Source of the DNA: Halanaerobiales bacterium
GTDB lineage: Bacteria > Bacillota > Halanaerobiia > Halanaerobiales > DTU029
Length of the DNA stretch: 64,000 nt
NCBI GenBank assembly: GCA_022360715.1
Contig: JAKSCG010000025.1
Location: forward strand, 1 to 64,000
Direction of reading: 5' to 3'
Shown: positions 45,535-53,939 of the stretch, piece by piece
How positions within the stretch are numbered: the stretch's first letter is position 1
Layout of the letters: each line of letters starts with the position of its first letter
The notes under the pieces: generated by a model
Told to the model about the DNA's origin: nothing
Database searches by the model: none
What the model saw: only the letters and a program-made list of their open reading frames with translations
Program-made: the position numbers and the translations under genes

Positions 45535-46068
45535 ATGTCCTGGATTGAAATGATTTCGGAAAAAGAAGCTAGCGGAAAGTTGAAAAGGATTTATCAAAAA
45601 CTGATCGGACCTGAAGGGGAAAAGGTTGCCAATATTTTGAAGGTACATAGTTTAAACCCGGCGGTATTGGAAGCCCATCTAGGGCTATACCGACAAATCA
45701 TGTATGGACAATCCCCTTTAACAAGGGTTCAACGGGAAATGATCGCCGTAGTTGTTTCGGCAGCAAATCAATGCCATTACTGAATTGCCCACCACGGAGC
45801 GGCGCTCCGTAAGTTAGGGAAGGATGCAAAAATCGTTGACGACATAGCTTCCGACTATCATCAAGCCGAGATAGCGGCCAATGATCAACTCCTTTTAAAG
45901 TATGCGGAAAAGTTGACCAGAGCCCCCGCTTCGGTCCAAGCGGGAGATGTAGCGCTTTTGAAGGAAGCCGGTTTTTCCGATCGGGCAATTTTTGATGCCA
46001 ATCAGGTCATCGCTTATTTTAATTATGTCAACCGGATTGCCGATGGCTTAGGAGTAGAACTGGAGTAG
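45535..46068 (+). CDS. AhpD-like (carboxymuconolactone decarboxylase family) selenoprotein
   Basis: The frame runs through an in-frame TGA at 45781-45783 to TAG 46066-46068, giving 177 residues with U83. Before the TGA the protein reads VVSAANQCHY and after it IAHHGAAL. In relatives this is the CxxC-xxHH peroxidase site (CHYCIAHHG), so Sec takes the place of the second Cys. The downstream part keeps the full family sequence with no frameshift, which argues against decay. A 7-bp hairpin lies 10 bases after the TGA. ATG 45535 follows GGGGGGGAGA. Likely a peroxidase or thiol oxidoreductase. It needs selA, selB, selC and selD elsewhere. Confidence 0.88.
45781..45810 (+). other. UGA codon with candidate bSECIS hairpin
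   Basis: TGA (45781-45783) is followed by stem ACGGAGC (45794-45800) / GCTCCGT (45804-45810) with loop GGC. The loop begins 18 bases after the UGA and starts with G, as expected for bacterial SECIS elements bound by SelB. Confidence 0.8.
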
Positions 46069-46090
46069 TATTAGAAAGGGGAGATATGCT

Positions 46091-47533
46091 TTGAACACCA
46101 TCAATATCAATAAAAAAGCATTTGTTTCCTCAGTCTTAGTTCTATTAGTTCTGATGATCTTAGCAGGAGTTTTAACAAATATTATCCCTGCCGGGAGATA
46201 TGAAAGGCAACTGGTAAATGGAAGATTAATTATTGATCCGGATTCTTTTCAATATACCGATAAACCATCATTCCCGATTTGGAGGTGGTTTGTTGCCCCA
46301 ATTGAAGTTCTCTGGAGTAATGATGCTCCAATTGTTATCGCAATTATTATTTTCCTGCTAGTGATCGGGGGGGCTTTTGCCGTACTAAATAGAAGTAATC
46401 TATTAACTTATCTGATCAGCAAAATAGTAAGGGCATTTGGTCAGCAGAAATATTTACTACTGGCCAGTATTGTATTTGCATTTATGATGCTCGGTTCTGT
46501 AGTAGGAATTTTTGAAGAAATAATCCCACTTATACCGATTATAGTTGCTTTATCTTATTCACTGGGTTGGGATTCATTAACCGGACTTGGCATGAGTTTT
46601 TTAGCCACCGGGTTTGGCTTTGCTTCCGGGATAGCTAACCCATTTACCATCGGTGTAGCCCAAAAAATTGCGGGCTTACCTTTATTCTCCGGAATTTTCT
46701 TAAGAGTAATTGTTTTTGTAGTAATGTATACTGTACTTAGTTTATTTCTGATTAAATACGCCAAAAGGATAGAAAAAAACCCGGAAAAGTCTTTAGTATA
46801 TCATGCAGATACTGATGAAAAGAAAACAATTCGAGATGACAAGCTGGATTTAACTACACTAAATATTACTAAGTTAAACAGGGCAAGCGGGTGGTTTGTG
46901 TTCATTGTATTATGTATTTTTCTACTAATATTTAGTGCTTCTATAATAGAAGGATTAGCTGATTATTCTTTATTGATAATAGGTCTTCTTTTCTTAATTG
47001 GGGGTTTAGGTTCGGGATTGTTTGCCGGTTTAAAATTTAAAACGGTTATCAGTACATTTTTCAAAGGGACTCTGGGTATATCACCAGGGATTTTAATGAT
47101 ATTAATGGCCACTAGCGTTAAGCATATAATAACCAGGGCTGGAATTATGGATTCAATCTTACATTATGCCGCTGAATTTATTATAAACACAACTTCAATA
47201 GTTTCTATACTATTAATCTATTTACTTGTTTTAATTATGAATTTCTTTATTGGCTCTGGCTCAGCGAAAGCCTTTTTAATTATGCCTATTGTTATACCAT
47301 TAGTAGATTTAATTGGAATAAATAGGCAAATTGCTGTGCTGGCCTTTGCATTTGGTGATGGATTTAGTAATGTTATTTATCCTACTAATGCCGTATTATT
47401 AATTAGTATGGGACTTACTACAGTAAGTTATCCTAATTGGTTTAAATGGATTATTAAATTACAACTTTTGATTCTTGTAATTACCAGTATCCTTTTGCTG
47501 TTTGCTTTAGTAACAAACTATGGTCCATTTTAG
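46091..47533 (+). CDS. YfcC-family (C4-dicarboxylate anaerobic carrier-like) membrane protein
   Basis: This 480-residue protein has about 12 hydrophobic segments and the opening LAGVLTNIIPAGRYER typical of YfcC/ArcD-like carriers (PF03606). The GSGSAKAFLIMPIVIPL and DGFSNVIYPTNAVLL stretches are family features. TTG 46091 follows GGGGAG. Codon use is visibly more AT-rich than in the pectin locus, and it is coupled to a peptidase gene three bases away. It may import or export an amino acid or dipeptide. Confidence 0.88.
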   Translation: MNTININKKAFVSSVLVLLVLMILAGVLTNIIPAGRYERQLVNGRLIIDPDSFQYTDKPSFPIWRWFVAPIEVLWSNDAPIVIAIIIFLLVIGGAFAVLNRSNLLTYLISKIVRAFGQQKYLLLASIVFAFMMLGSVVGIFEEIIPLIPIIVALSYSLGWDSLTGLGMSFLATGFGFASGIANPFTIGVAQKIAGLPLFSGIFLRVIVFVVMYTVLSLFLIKYAKRIEKNPEKSLVYHADTDEKKTIRDDKLDLTTLNITKLNRASGWFVFIVLCIFLLIFSASIIEGLADYSLLIIGLLFLIGGLGSGLFAGLKFKTVISTFFKGTLGISPGILMILMATSVKHIITRAGIMDSILHYAAEFIINTTSIVSILLIYLLVLIMNFFIGSGSAKAFLIMPIVIPLVDLIGINRQIAVLAFAFGDGFSNVIYPTNAVLLISMGLTTVSYPNWFKWIIKLQLLILVITSILLLFALVTNYGPF

Positions 47534-47544
47534 GGGTGGTATTG

Positions 47545-48672
47545 TTGAATATAAAAGATTTATTTAGTTATACATATGAGGAATCCAGAGAGAAATTTAG
47601 GGATAAAGTTAAATATGTCAAAAGTCTCTGGCCTGAAACTAAGATAGAAAGCCATAAAGTACTAGAGGCTGAAGACTTATCAATAGACATAATTATAGCA
47701 AGTGCTAAGAAAAACTATGATAAGCTTTTAATTGTAACAACCGGACTTCATGGAATTGAAGGATATATTGGGGCTGCTATGTTAAATCTATTGATTGATA
47801 AATATCTAAATAAACTCGATTATGATTCCATAGGAATTGTTTTAGTTCATGCTATAAACCCCTGGGGAATGAAACATATGAGAAGAACAAATGAAAATAA
47901 CATCGATCTTAATCGGAATTTTATCTGGCAGTGGTCTTCACTGGAAGAGACGCTAAATAAAGACTATCAAAAAATCGAATCATTTCTTAATCCCCAACAG
48001 CCTTATTGCAATAAATTGTGGAATAATGTTAGTTTTAATTTTGGCTTATTAAAAGCCCTATTTAAAATAGGATTTAATAGTTTTAAAAATGCCCCTATAC
48101 TTGGACAATATCAGTTTCCAGCCGGAATTTATTATGGGGGACAGGGGTATGAAGATTCTACCAGATATATGATAGATCTGTATCGAAGGTGTATTAGAGA
48201 TTATCGAAGAATTGTACTTTTGGATATCCATACAGGCTATGGACCTGGTAATCTAATGAGTATTGTAAATTCTGTTTTTGAAAAAAGAAGTTCTGCCGAA
48301 TTAAAAAAGGCCTTTGTATATCCATTGGTTCAAAAGACCGATACTAAAGAATTTTATAAAATCAAAGGTGATATGATAGATTTTTTATACATGCTTATAG
48401 CAAGAGAGTTTAAAGATAAACAGTTTTATTCAACAACCCTTGAATTTGGAACCTATGGTGATTCAATTATATCAGCATTGAAATCACTACAGGTTATAAT
48501 TGAAGAAAACAGGCTGTACAGGTATGGAGTTAAATACGACAAAGACAAAAAAAATATAAGAAAAAATTTTCTTAATCTTTTTGCTCCGACATCGGAAGAA
48601 TGGAGAAGCAAAGCAATAAAGGATTTTAGGCAGGGATTGAACGGGATCTTAACTTCAGAAGGATTTATCTAA
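47545..48672 (+). CDS. DUF2817 M14-like metallocarboxypeptidase
   Basis: This cytoplasmic protein of 375 residues has zinc-ligand motif TTGLHGIEGY (His and Glu), NNIDLNRNF, the third His in LLDIHTGYGPGN, and a catalytic Glu in TLEFGTYG, the order of the DUF2817 group of M14 peptidases. TTG 47545 has GGGGTGG 5 bases ahead; a GTG at 47536 overlaps that site. It follows the YfcC carrier directly, suggesting uptake and cleavage of an amide- or peptide-linked compound. Confidence 0.87.
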   Translation: MNIKDLFSYTYEESREKFRDKVKYVKSLWPETKIESHKVLEAEDLSIDIIIASAKKNYDKLLIVTTGLHGIEGYIGAAMLNLLIDKYLNKLDYDSIGIVLVHAINPWGMKHMRRTNENNIDLNRNFIWQWSSLEETLNKDYQKIESFLNPQQPYCNKLWNNVSFNFGLLKALFKIGFNSFKNAPILGQYQFPAGIYYGGQGYEDSTRYMIDLYRRCIRDYRRIVLLDIHTGYGPGNLMSIVNSVFEKRSSAELKKAFVYPLVQKTDTKEFYKIKGDMIDFLYMLIAREFKDKQFYSTTLEFGTYGDSIISALKSLQVIIEENRLYRYGVKYDKDKKNIRKNFLNLFAPTSEEWRSKAIKDFRQGLNGILTSEGFI

Positions 48673-48688
48673 AAAGAAGACAAAAAAG

Positions 48689-48732
48689 TCCCGCCAAGCC
48701 TTTAATATAGGCATGTTGCGGGAATTTTTTTT
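48689..48732 (+). terminator. Terminator after the DUF2817 gene
   Basis: Outer stem TCCCGC / GCGGGA and inner stem GCCT / AGGC followed by eight T. Confidence 0.85.
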
Positions 48733-48771
48733 GCCAAAACTTGTAGTACTTAAGCTTTATATGAAAAAATA

Positions 48772-48800
48772 TTGACAGTAAGGTGGTGGTCATATACAAT
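48772..48800 (+). promoter_or_regulatory. Promoter of the iron-type ABC genes
   Basis: TTGACA (48772-48777), a 17-base spacer and TACAAT (48795-48800). Confidence 0.75.
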
Positions 48801-48916
48801 ATAATTGATATTGAAAACCTTTATCATTTACTTAAAAGCAATACTGGAAAGAGATTTTGGCGGCTGGTCTTTTTTATTTAATGTTAAAAAAAATAATAAT
48901 TAGAGGTGAAGAGGGC

Positions 48917-49939
48917 ATGAAATTTGTTAAATTAGTATTTAGTATAATATTTTCTTTTATTCTTCTGTTCAGCAATTCTTCTCTTGAAGCAGCTGTAGAA
49001 GAGCAGATAAACTTATATATCTCTGGCCCCAAAGAGATGGCTAAGTTGCTGGAAGCTGAATTTGAGAAGGAATATGGAGATGTACTCAATGTCTATCATA
49101 GCGGTTCTGGTCCTTTAAGACAGAAGGTCTGGACTGAGATGTTAGCCGGGAGCATTCAGGCAGATATCGTCTGGGGTGCAGAACCAATGATGTATCAAGC
49201 GCTTAAAGAAAAAGGGGTACTTTTAAGATATCGGCCACCTATGATCCAAGATCTTAAAAAAGAATATATTTATGGGGACGGCTATTTTACAGCAGTTAAT
49301 GCTCGTTATGGAGTCATCGTCTATAATAAAGAAAGGGTTTTGACTGATGAAATCCCCACAGGCTGGGCTGATTTGCTGGATAGAAGATGGCATCAGCGCC
49401 TCGGGATAGCAGATGCTTCTCAATCATCTACGGCTTTAGCTATCACATCCGGTCTTTATCAGCTCTTTGATTACAGTTGGATTCTTTATCGAGCGCTGGG
49501 TGAAAATGAGGTGATGTTGACAAAGCAAAATATTGATGTTGTCTCCAAGATCGAGACTGCTGAGTTGGATCTTGGTATTGCTCCCCATGATGGGGTATTG
49601 CGCCTAATCAATAAAGCCAAAAAACGGGGCATTGAAAGCCCACTGGGAATTATCTGGCCTGTTGAAGGTATTATTAGTATCCAGCGACCGATAGCGATTA
49701 TCAAAAAGGAACGTTCTTTAGAGGCTGATAACTTAGTGAAAAAATTTGTTGATTTTTCTCTCAGTGAGACTGGGCAGAATATAGCTACCCGTTTTGGATT
49801 TATCACTGTCCGAAATGGTCTTAAATTACCTGAAGGAGTTCCTCAGACCATAGAAGTCAGCTCACTAGACTGGAAGTATGCAAGTAAACATCAGGAGGAG
49901 ATACGTGCAACTTTTAAAGAGATCATGTTTACCGATTAG
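48917..49939 (+). CDS. ABC solute-binding protein, ferric-iron/thiamine type
   Basis: This 340-residue precursor has a signal peptide (FVKLVFSIIFSFILLFSNSSLEA). The mature part resembles FbpA/AfuA or ThiB family 1 binding proteins (ADIVWGAEPMMYQALKEKG; NARYGVIVYNKERV). ATG 48917 follows an AGGTGAAGAGGG site; an earlier frame from TTG 48857 adds an unlikely Lys-rich lead. The substrate could be iron(III), a phosphonate/phosphoglycerate, or thiamine. Confidence 0.87.
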   Translation: MKFVKLVFSIIFSFILLFSNSSLEAAVEEQINLYISGPKEMAKLLEAEFEKEYGDVLNVYHSGSGPLRQKVWTEMLAGSIQADIVWGAEPMMYQALKEKGVLLRYRPPMIQDLKKEYIYGDGYFTAVNARYGVIVYNKERVLTDEIPTGWADLLDRRWHQRLGIADASQSSTALAITSGLYQLFDYSWILYRALGENEVMLTKQNIDVVSKIETAELDLGIAPHDGVLRLINKAKKRGIESPLGIIWPVEGIISIQRPIAIIKKERSLEADNLVKKFVDFSLSETGQNIATRFGFITVRNGLKLPEGVPQTIEVSSLDWKYASKHQEEIRATFKEIMFTD

Positions 49940-51617
49940 ACTTGTTCTGAGAAAGCATTTAAAATCCGAAACAGTTAGCGGACTTTTTCTTTTAATAACG
50001 CTAACTGTTTTGGTTATATATCCTTTAATCATGCTAGTTTTGAATAGTGTAGGGATCTCTGTCAATAATTTTTCTTTTAATCTAAAAGATTATCTTAATC
50101 TTTTTTTTGATCGACAGTTTCTAGGAGCTCTGGTCAATACCCTTTATCTTGCTTTGACGGTTTCGATTCTGAGTAGTCTTATTGGGGGAGGACTGGCTTG
50201 GCTGGTAACCCGTACGGATCTTTCCGGCAAAGGATTAATCGATCTGTTGGTTTTTCTGACATTTATTATTCCATCTTTTATTATGGCAGTGTCTTTTATC
50301 GAGCTTTTTGGAAAAAATGGGATCATAACAAATCTTTTTTTAGAGACCTGCAAAGTTAATACTTCTCCCTTGGAGATCTACTCCTTGGGAGGCGTTATCT
50401 TAGTGATGACTATAAATCTCTATCCGCTGGTCTATATGACCTTATCTAACGCTTTGAAAAATAGTGATCATTCGATCGAAGAAGCGGCATATTTAGATGG
50501 TGCCGGTCGGTTACGGGTTTTATTTTCCATAACTTTACCGATGATTATGCCTAATATTTTGGCAGTGGGCTTACTGGTTTTTGCCCGTACAGTTGCCTGT
50601 TTTGGAGTAGCCGCCCTGTTAGCATTACCTGCACGGAAATATATCTTGACTACCTATATCTATACTGCTCTAAGCAGTCTCAATCTTAGCCAAGCCACAA
50701 CTGTTTCCATAATTCTGATCTTACTGACAGGTGCAATCTTTTTAATTCAAAGTAAATTTTTAAAAAATAGAGATTATATTACCTTATCCGCTAATAGTTC
50801 TCGTCCAAAGGAGCTCTCTTTGGGGAGAGCTAAAAAGACGGTCATGGGTATCATCCTTTTCTTCTTTTTTCTTACAACAATATTACCTTTGATCGTTATC
50901 TTACTGACATCATTTCTCAAGGCTTTTGGATTAGATTATCAACTAAGTAATTTTACTCTAGCCAATTATCGAAATATATTATTTGAACAAAGCTTGACGA
51001 TCCGGGCATTTCGCAATAGTATCCTTTATGGCATTTTGTCAGCGAGTATTGCTCTATTATTGGGTTCTTTAGCTACCTATCTTGCTAATCGATCCAGTTT
51101 CCGAGGCAGAAAGATGATCGAATTCTTTGCTTCTTGGCCGATGGCGATACCAGGGATAGTAATTGCGGTAGCTGCTATCCTGGCTTGGATAAATCCACCT
51201 TTGAAGTTGTATAATACTCCATGGATAATTATCGTTAGCTATGTTACTGCTTCATTACCGTTGGTAGTTAAAAATGTGAGTGGTCTGCTCCAGAATATTG
51301 ATCAGGAACTAGAAGAGATGGCTTGGATTTTAGGAGCCTCTTATCTGAAAACATTCCGCTGGATAATTATTCCTTTAATTAAGCCGGGTTTGAGAACGGG
51401 CTGGATTTTGGCTTTTCTCTTTGTCTTAAGGGAGATACCGATTTCTTTGATGCTATATACCAGTGGTACTGAAACCATTGGGGTTTTACTATTTAATCTG
51501 CGTTCAGATTCTGGGGGTTTGGAAACTCTTTCGGCTTTTGCAGTAATTTTGCTTCTCTTGACGATTACTGGGCATCTGTTAATCAAGGGCTTTCGAAGGT
51601 GGGAAAAGGTTAATTAA
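49905..51617 (+). CDS. ABC permease, fused FbpB/ThiP type
   Basis: This 570-residue protein is a tandem of two permease halves, each with an EAA loop (EEAAYLDGAGRLRVL; EEMAWILGASYLKTF), as in FbpB, AfuB and ThiP. GTG 49905 has AGGAGGAG just ahead and overlaps the binding-protein gene. No ATPase gene follows: the next genes are a regulator on a separate promoter. Confidence 0.87.
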   Translation: MQLLKRSCLPIRLVLRKHLKSETVSGLFLLITLTVLVIYPLIMLVLNSVGISVNNFSFNLKDYLNLFFDRQFLGALVNTLYLALTVSILSSLIGGGLAWLVTRTDLSGKGLIDLLVFLTFIIPSFIMAVSFIELFGKNGIITNLFLETCKVNTSPLEIYSLGGVILVMTINLYPLVYMTLSNALKNSDHSIEEAAYLDGAGRLRVLFSITLPMIMPNILAVGLLVFARTVACFGVAALLALPARKYILTTYIYTALSSLNLSQATTVSIILILLTGAIFLIQSKFLKNRDYITLSANSSRPKELSLGRAKKTVMGIILFFFFLTTILPLIVILLTSFLKAFGLDYQLSNFTLANYRNILFEQSLTIRAFRNSILYGILSASIALLLGSLATYLANRSSFRGRKMIEFFASWPMAIPGIVIAVAAILAWINPPLKLYNTPWIIIVSYVTASLPLVVKNVSGLLQNIDQELEEMAWILGASYLKTFRWIIIPLIKPGLRTGWILAFLFVLREIPISLMLYTSGTETIGVLLFNLRSDSGGLETLSAFAVILLLLTITGHLLIKGFRRWEKVN

Positions 51618-51641
51618 GAACCTGAACATGATTTTATATAG

Positions 51642-51680
51642 TTGACAAATATTATAAACAAATATATAATATGTTTATAA
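51642..51680 (+). promoter_or_regulatory. Promoter with a 9-bp inverted-repeat operator
   Basis: TTGACA (51642-51647), a 17-base spacer and TATAAT (51665-51670). TTATAAACA (51652-51660) and TGTTTATAA (51672-51680) form a perfect inverted repeat around the -10, probably bound by the regulator encoded next. Confidence 0.82.
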
Positions 51681-51713
51681 AAATATCTTTTTTAGGAATG
51701 AGGATTTTTAAAA

Positions 51714-52460
51714 ATGGACTATGGTAAACTTTCCTTAGATGAAATCAAAAAAGGATACCGGTTTAATAAAGAAGCGAATGCTTACATTTGTAATTACTGC
51801 GAAAAGGCGTTTCAAGTAGGTCAAGTATTTTCTATTGGTGGCAATTTTTTTGTTCCTGAACACGCTGCCGTTAAACATATTGAAAGGGAACACGGTGGAA
51901 ACTTCATGCAAATGCTCCATTCAGCTACAAAATATAATACATTAACTGACACCCAAAAGGAATTGTTATTCCTTTTTTATTCAGGCATGTCGGATAGTGA
52001 AATTGCAAAAAAGCTTGGTGTATCAGCCTCTACGGTGCGGCACCAAAAATTCACATTCCGGGAGAAAGCGAAACAGGCCAAATTTTATTTGGCTATATTT
52101 GAGTGTGTGTTTGATCACAAAGTTACAAATAAAGATACTCTTATTCCAATTCATAACCATGCTATATATTTGGATGACCGTTATGTGATAACAGAACAGG
52201 AAAAGCAACATATTTTGGAAACATCATTTGTAAGTTTAAAGCCATTAAAATTAAAGGCTTTCTCTCCAAAAGAGAAGAAAAAGGTTGTTATTTTGGCGAA
52301 AATTGCGGAACAGTTTGAACTTGGCAAAAAATATCCAGAAAAAGAAGTCAATGAAATGATCAAACCGATCTATGAAGATTATATGACGATCAGAAGATAC
52401 CTTATTATGTACGGTTTTATGGAAAGAACAAAAGACGGGTCAAGTTATTGGCTGACATAG
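51714..52460 (+). CDS. LuxR-type HTH / DUF2087 transcriptional regulator
   Basis: This 248-residue protein starts with a CNYCEKAF-type zinc-finger-like segment with H..H spacing (12-60). It then has a LuxR/sigma-70 region-4-like HTH (LTDTQKELLFLFYSGMSDSEIAKKLGVSASTVRHQ-type, about 77-115) and a C-terminal DUF2087 domain (KKYPEKEVNEMIKPIYEDYMTIRRYLI-like). DUF2087 proteins are usually autoregulated stress regulators. The inverted repeat over its own promoter supports this. Confidence 0.85.
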   Translation: MDYGKLSLDEIKKGYRFNKEANAYICNYCEKAFQVGQVFSIGGNFFVPEHAAVKHIEREHGGNFMQMLHSATKYNTLTDTQKELLFLFYSGMSDSEIAKKLGVSASTVRHQKFTFREKAKQAKFYLAIFECVFDHKVTNKDTLIPIHNHAIYLDDRYVITEQEKQHILETSFVSLKPLKLKAFSPKEKKKVVILAKIAEQFELGKKYPEKEVNEMIKPIYEDYMTIRRYLIMYGFMERTKDGSSYWLT

Positions 52461-52508
52461 AACAAAGGGACGAAAGCAATAACAAAAATCATTAGGGAGG
52501 TGTAAAAT

Positions 52509-52931
52509 ATGCAACCAAATATTGATCACGTTCAAATAACAGTAAAGGACATGAAGGTTGCTGAGCCATTCTATGATAGACTTATGCCCATTTTAGGCTT
52601 TGACATCAACAATAAAGTAAGGGCTATAATAGAAGAACATGATTTGTATGTTGTGGAATATTTACATTCATCATGGGATTTTGCTATTTGCTCTCCGCGA
52701 ACAGCTTTCAAGGATGGAATAATCCACCGAAGAAAGCCGGGAGCATTACATCATCTTGCTTTTAAAGCAAACTCCCGTGCCGAAGTGGATAGGCTTTATT
52801 CGGAAATAAAAGCGATTGGGGCAAATATTGTCCATGAACCTCGAATATTTCCTGAACACGGTCCAAATTACTACGCTCTTTTCTTTAAGGATTTAGAGGG
52901 AATTAAATTTGAAATTGTTTGTAATCAGTAA
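52509..52931 (+). CDS. VOC-family (glyoxalase/bleomycin-resistance fold) protein
   Basis: This 140-residue single VOC-like protein has two beta-alpha-beta3 modules: IDHVQITVKDMKVAEPFYDRL at the start and HHLAFKAN in the second half, with a closing Glu in KDLEGIKFEIV. It probably binds a divalent metal. It follows the DUF2087 regulator by 48 bases with GGGAGGTG and may be its target. The substrate is unknown. Confidence 0.88.
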   Translation: MQPNIDHVQITVKDMKVAEPFYDRLMPILGFDINNKVRAIIEEHDLYVVEYLHSSWDFAICSPRTAFKDGIIHRRKPGALHHLAFKANSRAEVDRLYSEIKAIGANIVHEPRIFPEHGPNYYALFFKDLEGIKFEIVCNQ

Positions 52932-53067
52932 TATAGGGAGGCAACACAACTTTTTCAGTATCATGATATTGTTCTTAAAAAAGCCATTTGATGTAATCTA
53001 CCCAGTCCATCAAAAATAGGAAATCCAACCAGAACGATATAATAAATATCATAAAATGTAAATACCC

Positions 53068-53096
53068 TTGATTATTAGAAATATTAGTGGTATAAT
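53068..53096 (+). promoter_or_regulatory. Promoter of the AbiF-associated RNA
   Basis: TTGATT (53068-53073), a 17-base spacer and TATAAT (53091-53096). It is followed at once by TGTTTATAA (53098-53106), the same 9-mer that follows the -10 at 51672. Confidence 0.7.
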
Positions 53097-53102
53097 TTGT
53101 TT

Positions 53103-53160
53103 ATAAAGAAATATAATAGTAGTAGATCGCACCCTGGAGTCTTCGGACCCAGGGTCTTAT
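53103..53160 (+). ncRNA. AbiF-associated structured RNA (candidate)
   Basis: GTAGATCGC leads into a hairpin ACCCTGG-A-GTC-TTCG-GAC-CCAGGGT (53131-53155) with a cUUCGg tetraloop and one bulged A. A hairpin of this kind with a GATCGC-like lead is reported upstream of Abi_2/AbiF genes. It sits between a good promoter and the decayed abiF frame. I cannot run the covariance model, so the identity is by resemblance and context. Confidence 0.6.
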
Positions 53161-53163
53161 TAT

Positions 53164-53799
53164 TTGACTTTGAATTTTACAAGTGCTATAGAAATATATG
53201 CCTTATATAAGTTTGACAGAAATATAAGATACATATTTTTAAAAAGAGTACTTGAAATAGAAAATAATATTAAATCTTCTATTGCTGATGTTCTCTCTAA
53301 AGAATATGGGTATGACAATTATTTAAAAATCTCTAATTTTGAATTAAAACAGAATCATAATCTACGAAATATTAGTAAGTTAATTGCCCATATCCAAAAT
53401 GACATTGCCAGACAAATAAATAAAAGTAGCTCTATAACTCATTATATGGAGAATTATGGTTATGTTCCTATATGGGTTTTAGCTAATATTCTTACCCTTG
53501 GTGCCATAAGTAGGTTCTTCAATTTAATGAAATTAAAGGAACGACAGAATGTAGGACTTATGTGCCCATGACGAACGACTTTACAATTTTAAAACCAGGG
53601 TAAATATTGCTGATAACAAGATACATTCTATTCTAGCAATACCTAAGCAAAACAATAGATATATGTATGGTAAAAATGATATTTTTGCTCTATTGATTTG
53701 TTTAAATATCTTACAAAAGAATTAAATACCATCACTATAGATGATGTTTATCTGGAAATGGGTTTCTGCCAAAATTGGGAGGATATTAAAGATATTTAA
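53164..53799 (+). pseudogene. Decayed AbiF/Abi_2-type HEPN gene
   Basis: The first open part (53164-53571) matches the middle of Abi_2 proteins (EIYALYKFDRNIRYIFLK; ENYGYVPIWVLANILTLG) but lacks the N-terminal 60-70 residues. The frame then breaks: the HEPN site CAHDERLYN continues in another frame from 53561 to TAA 53723. The likely lesion is loss of one TG pair in ATGTG(TG)CCC. A last piece with LEMGFCQNWEDI lies in the first frame (53728-53799). At least three lesions therefore separate it from a working toxin-like Abi protein. Confidence 0.8.
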
Positions 53800-53840
53800 A
53801 GTTTGTTCCACTTCGTCAGCCAATTAAATAAAATACTCAA

Positions 53841-53919
53841 AATTCCGTACTTATTTAGTATTGACATAATAGTATTTTGGAATATAATAATTATCGGAAT
53901 TGATCAATTACTAAATAAG
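53841..53919 (+). promoter_or_regulatory. Promoter of the UPF0316 gene with interleaved inverted repeats
   Basis: TTGACA (53861-53866), a 16-base spacer and TATAAT (53883-53888). Around it, AATTCCG (53841-53847) matches CGGAATT (53895-53901), and CTTATTTAGTA (53850-53860) matches TACTAAATAAG (53909-53919). The two repeats are interleaved. Confidence 0.65.
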
Positions 53920-53939
53920 GTAGAGAAAAGGGGTATAAA

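Noticed and set aside
45784-46068. AhpD-like gene read as a truncated pseudogene at the TGA
   Set aside because: The frame after the TGA is intact to a normal C-terminus, the TGA takes the place of a redox Cys, and a SECIS-like hairpin follows. Selenocysteine explains this better.
52932-53067. Membrane-protein fragment on the minus strand
   Set aside because: A short open stretch reads as hydrophobic residues but has no start, no ribosome site and no family I can recognise.
46091-53860. Complete mobile element or prophage in the AT-rich region
   Set aside because: No transposase, integrase, phage structural gene or clear attachment-site repeat was seen. Only composition and a decayed Abi gene suggest transfer.
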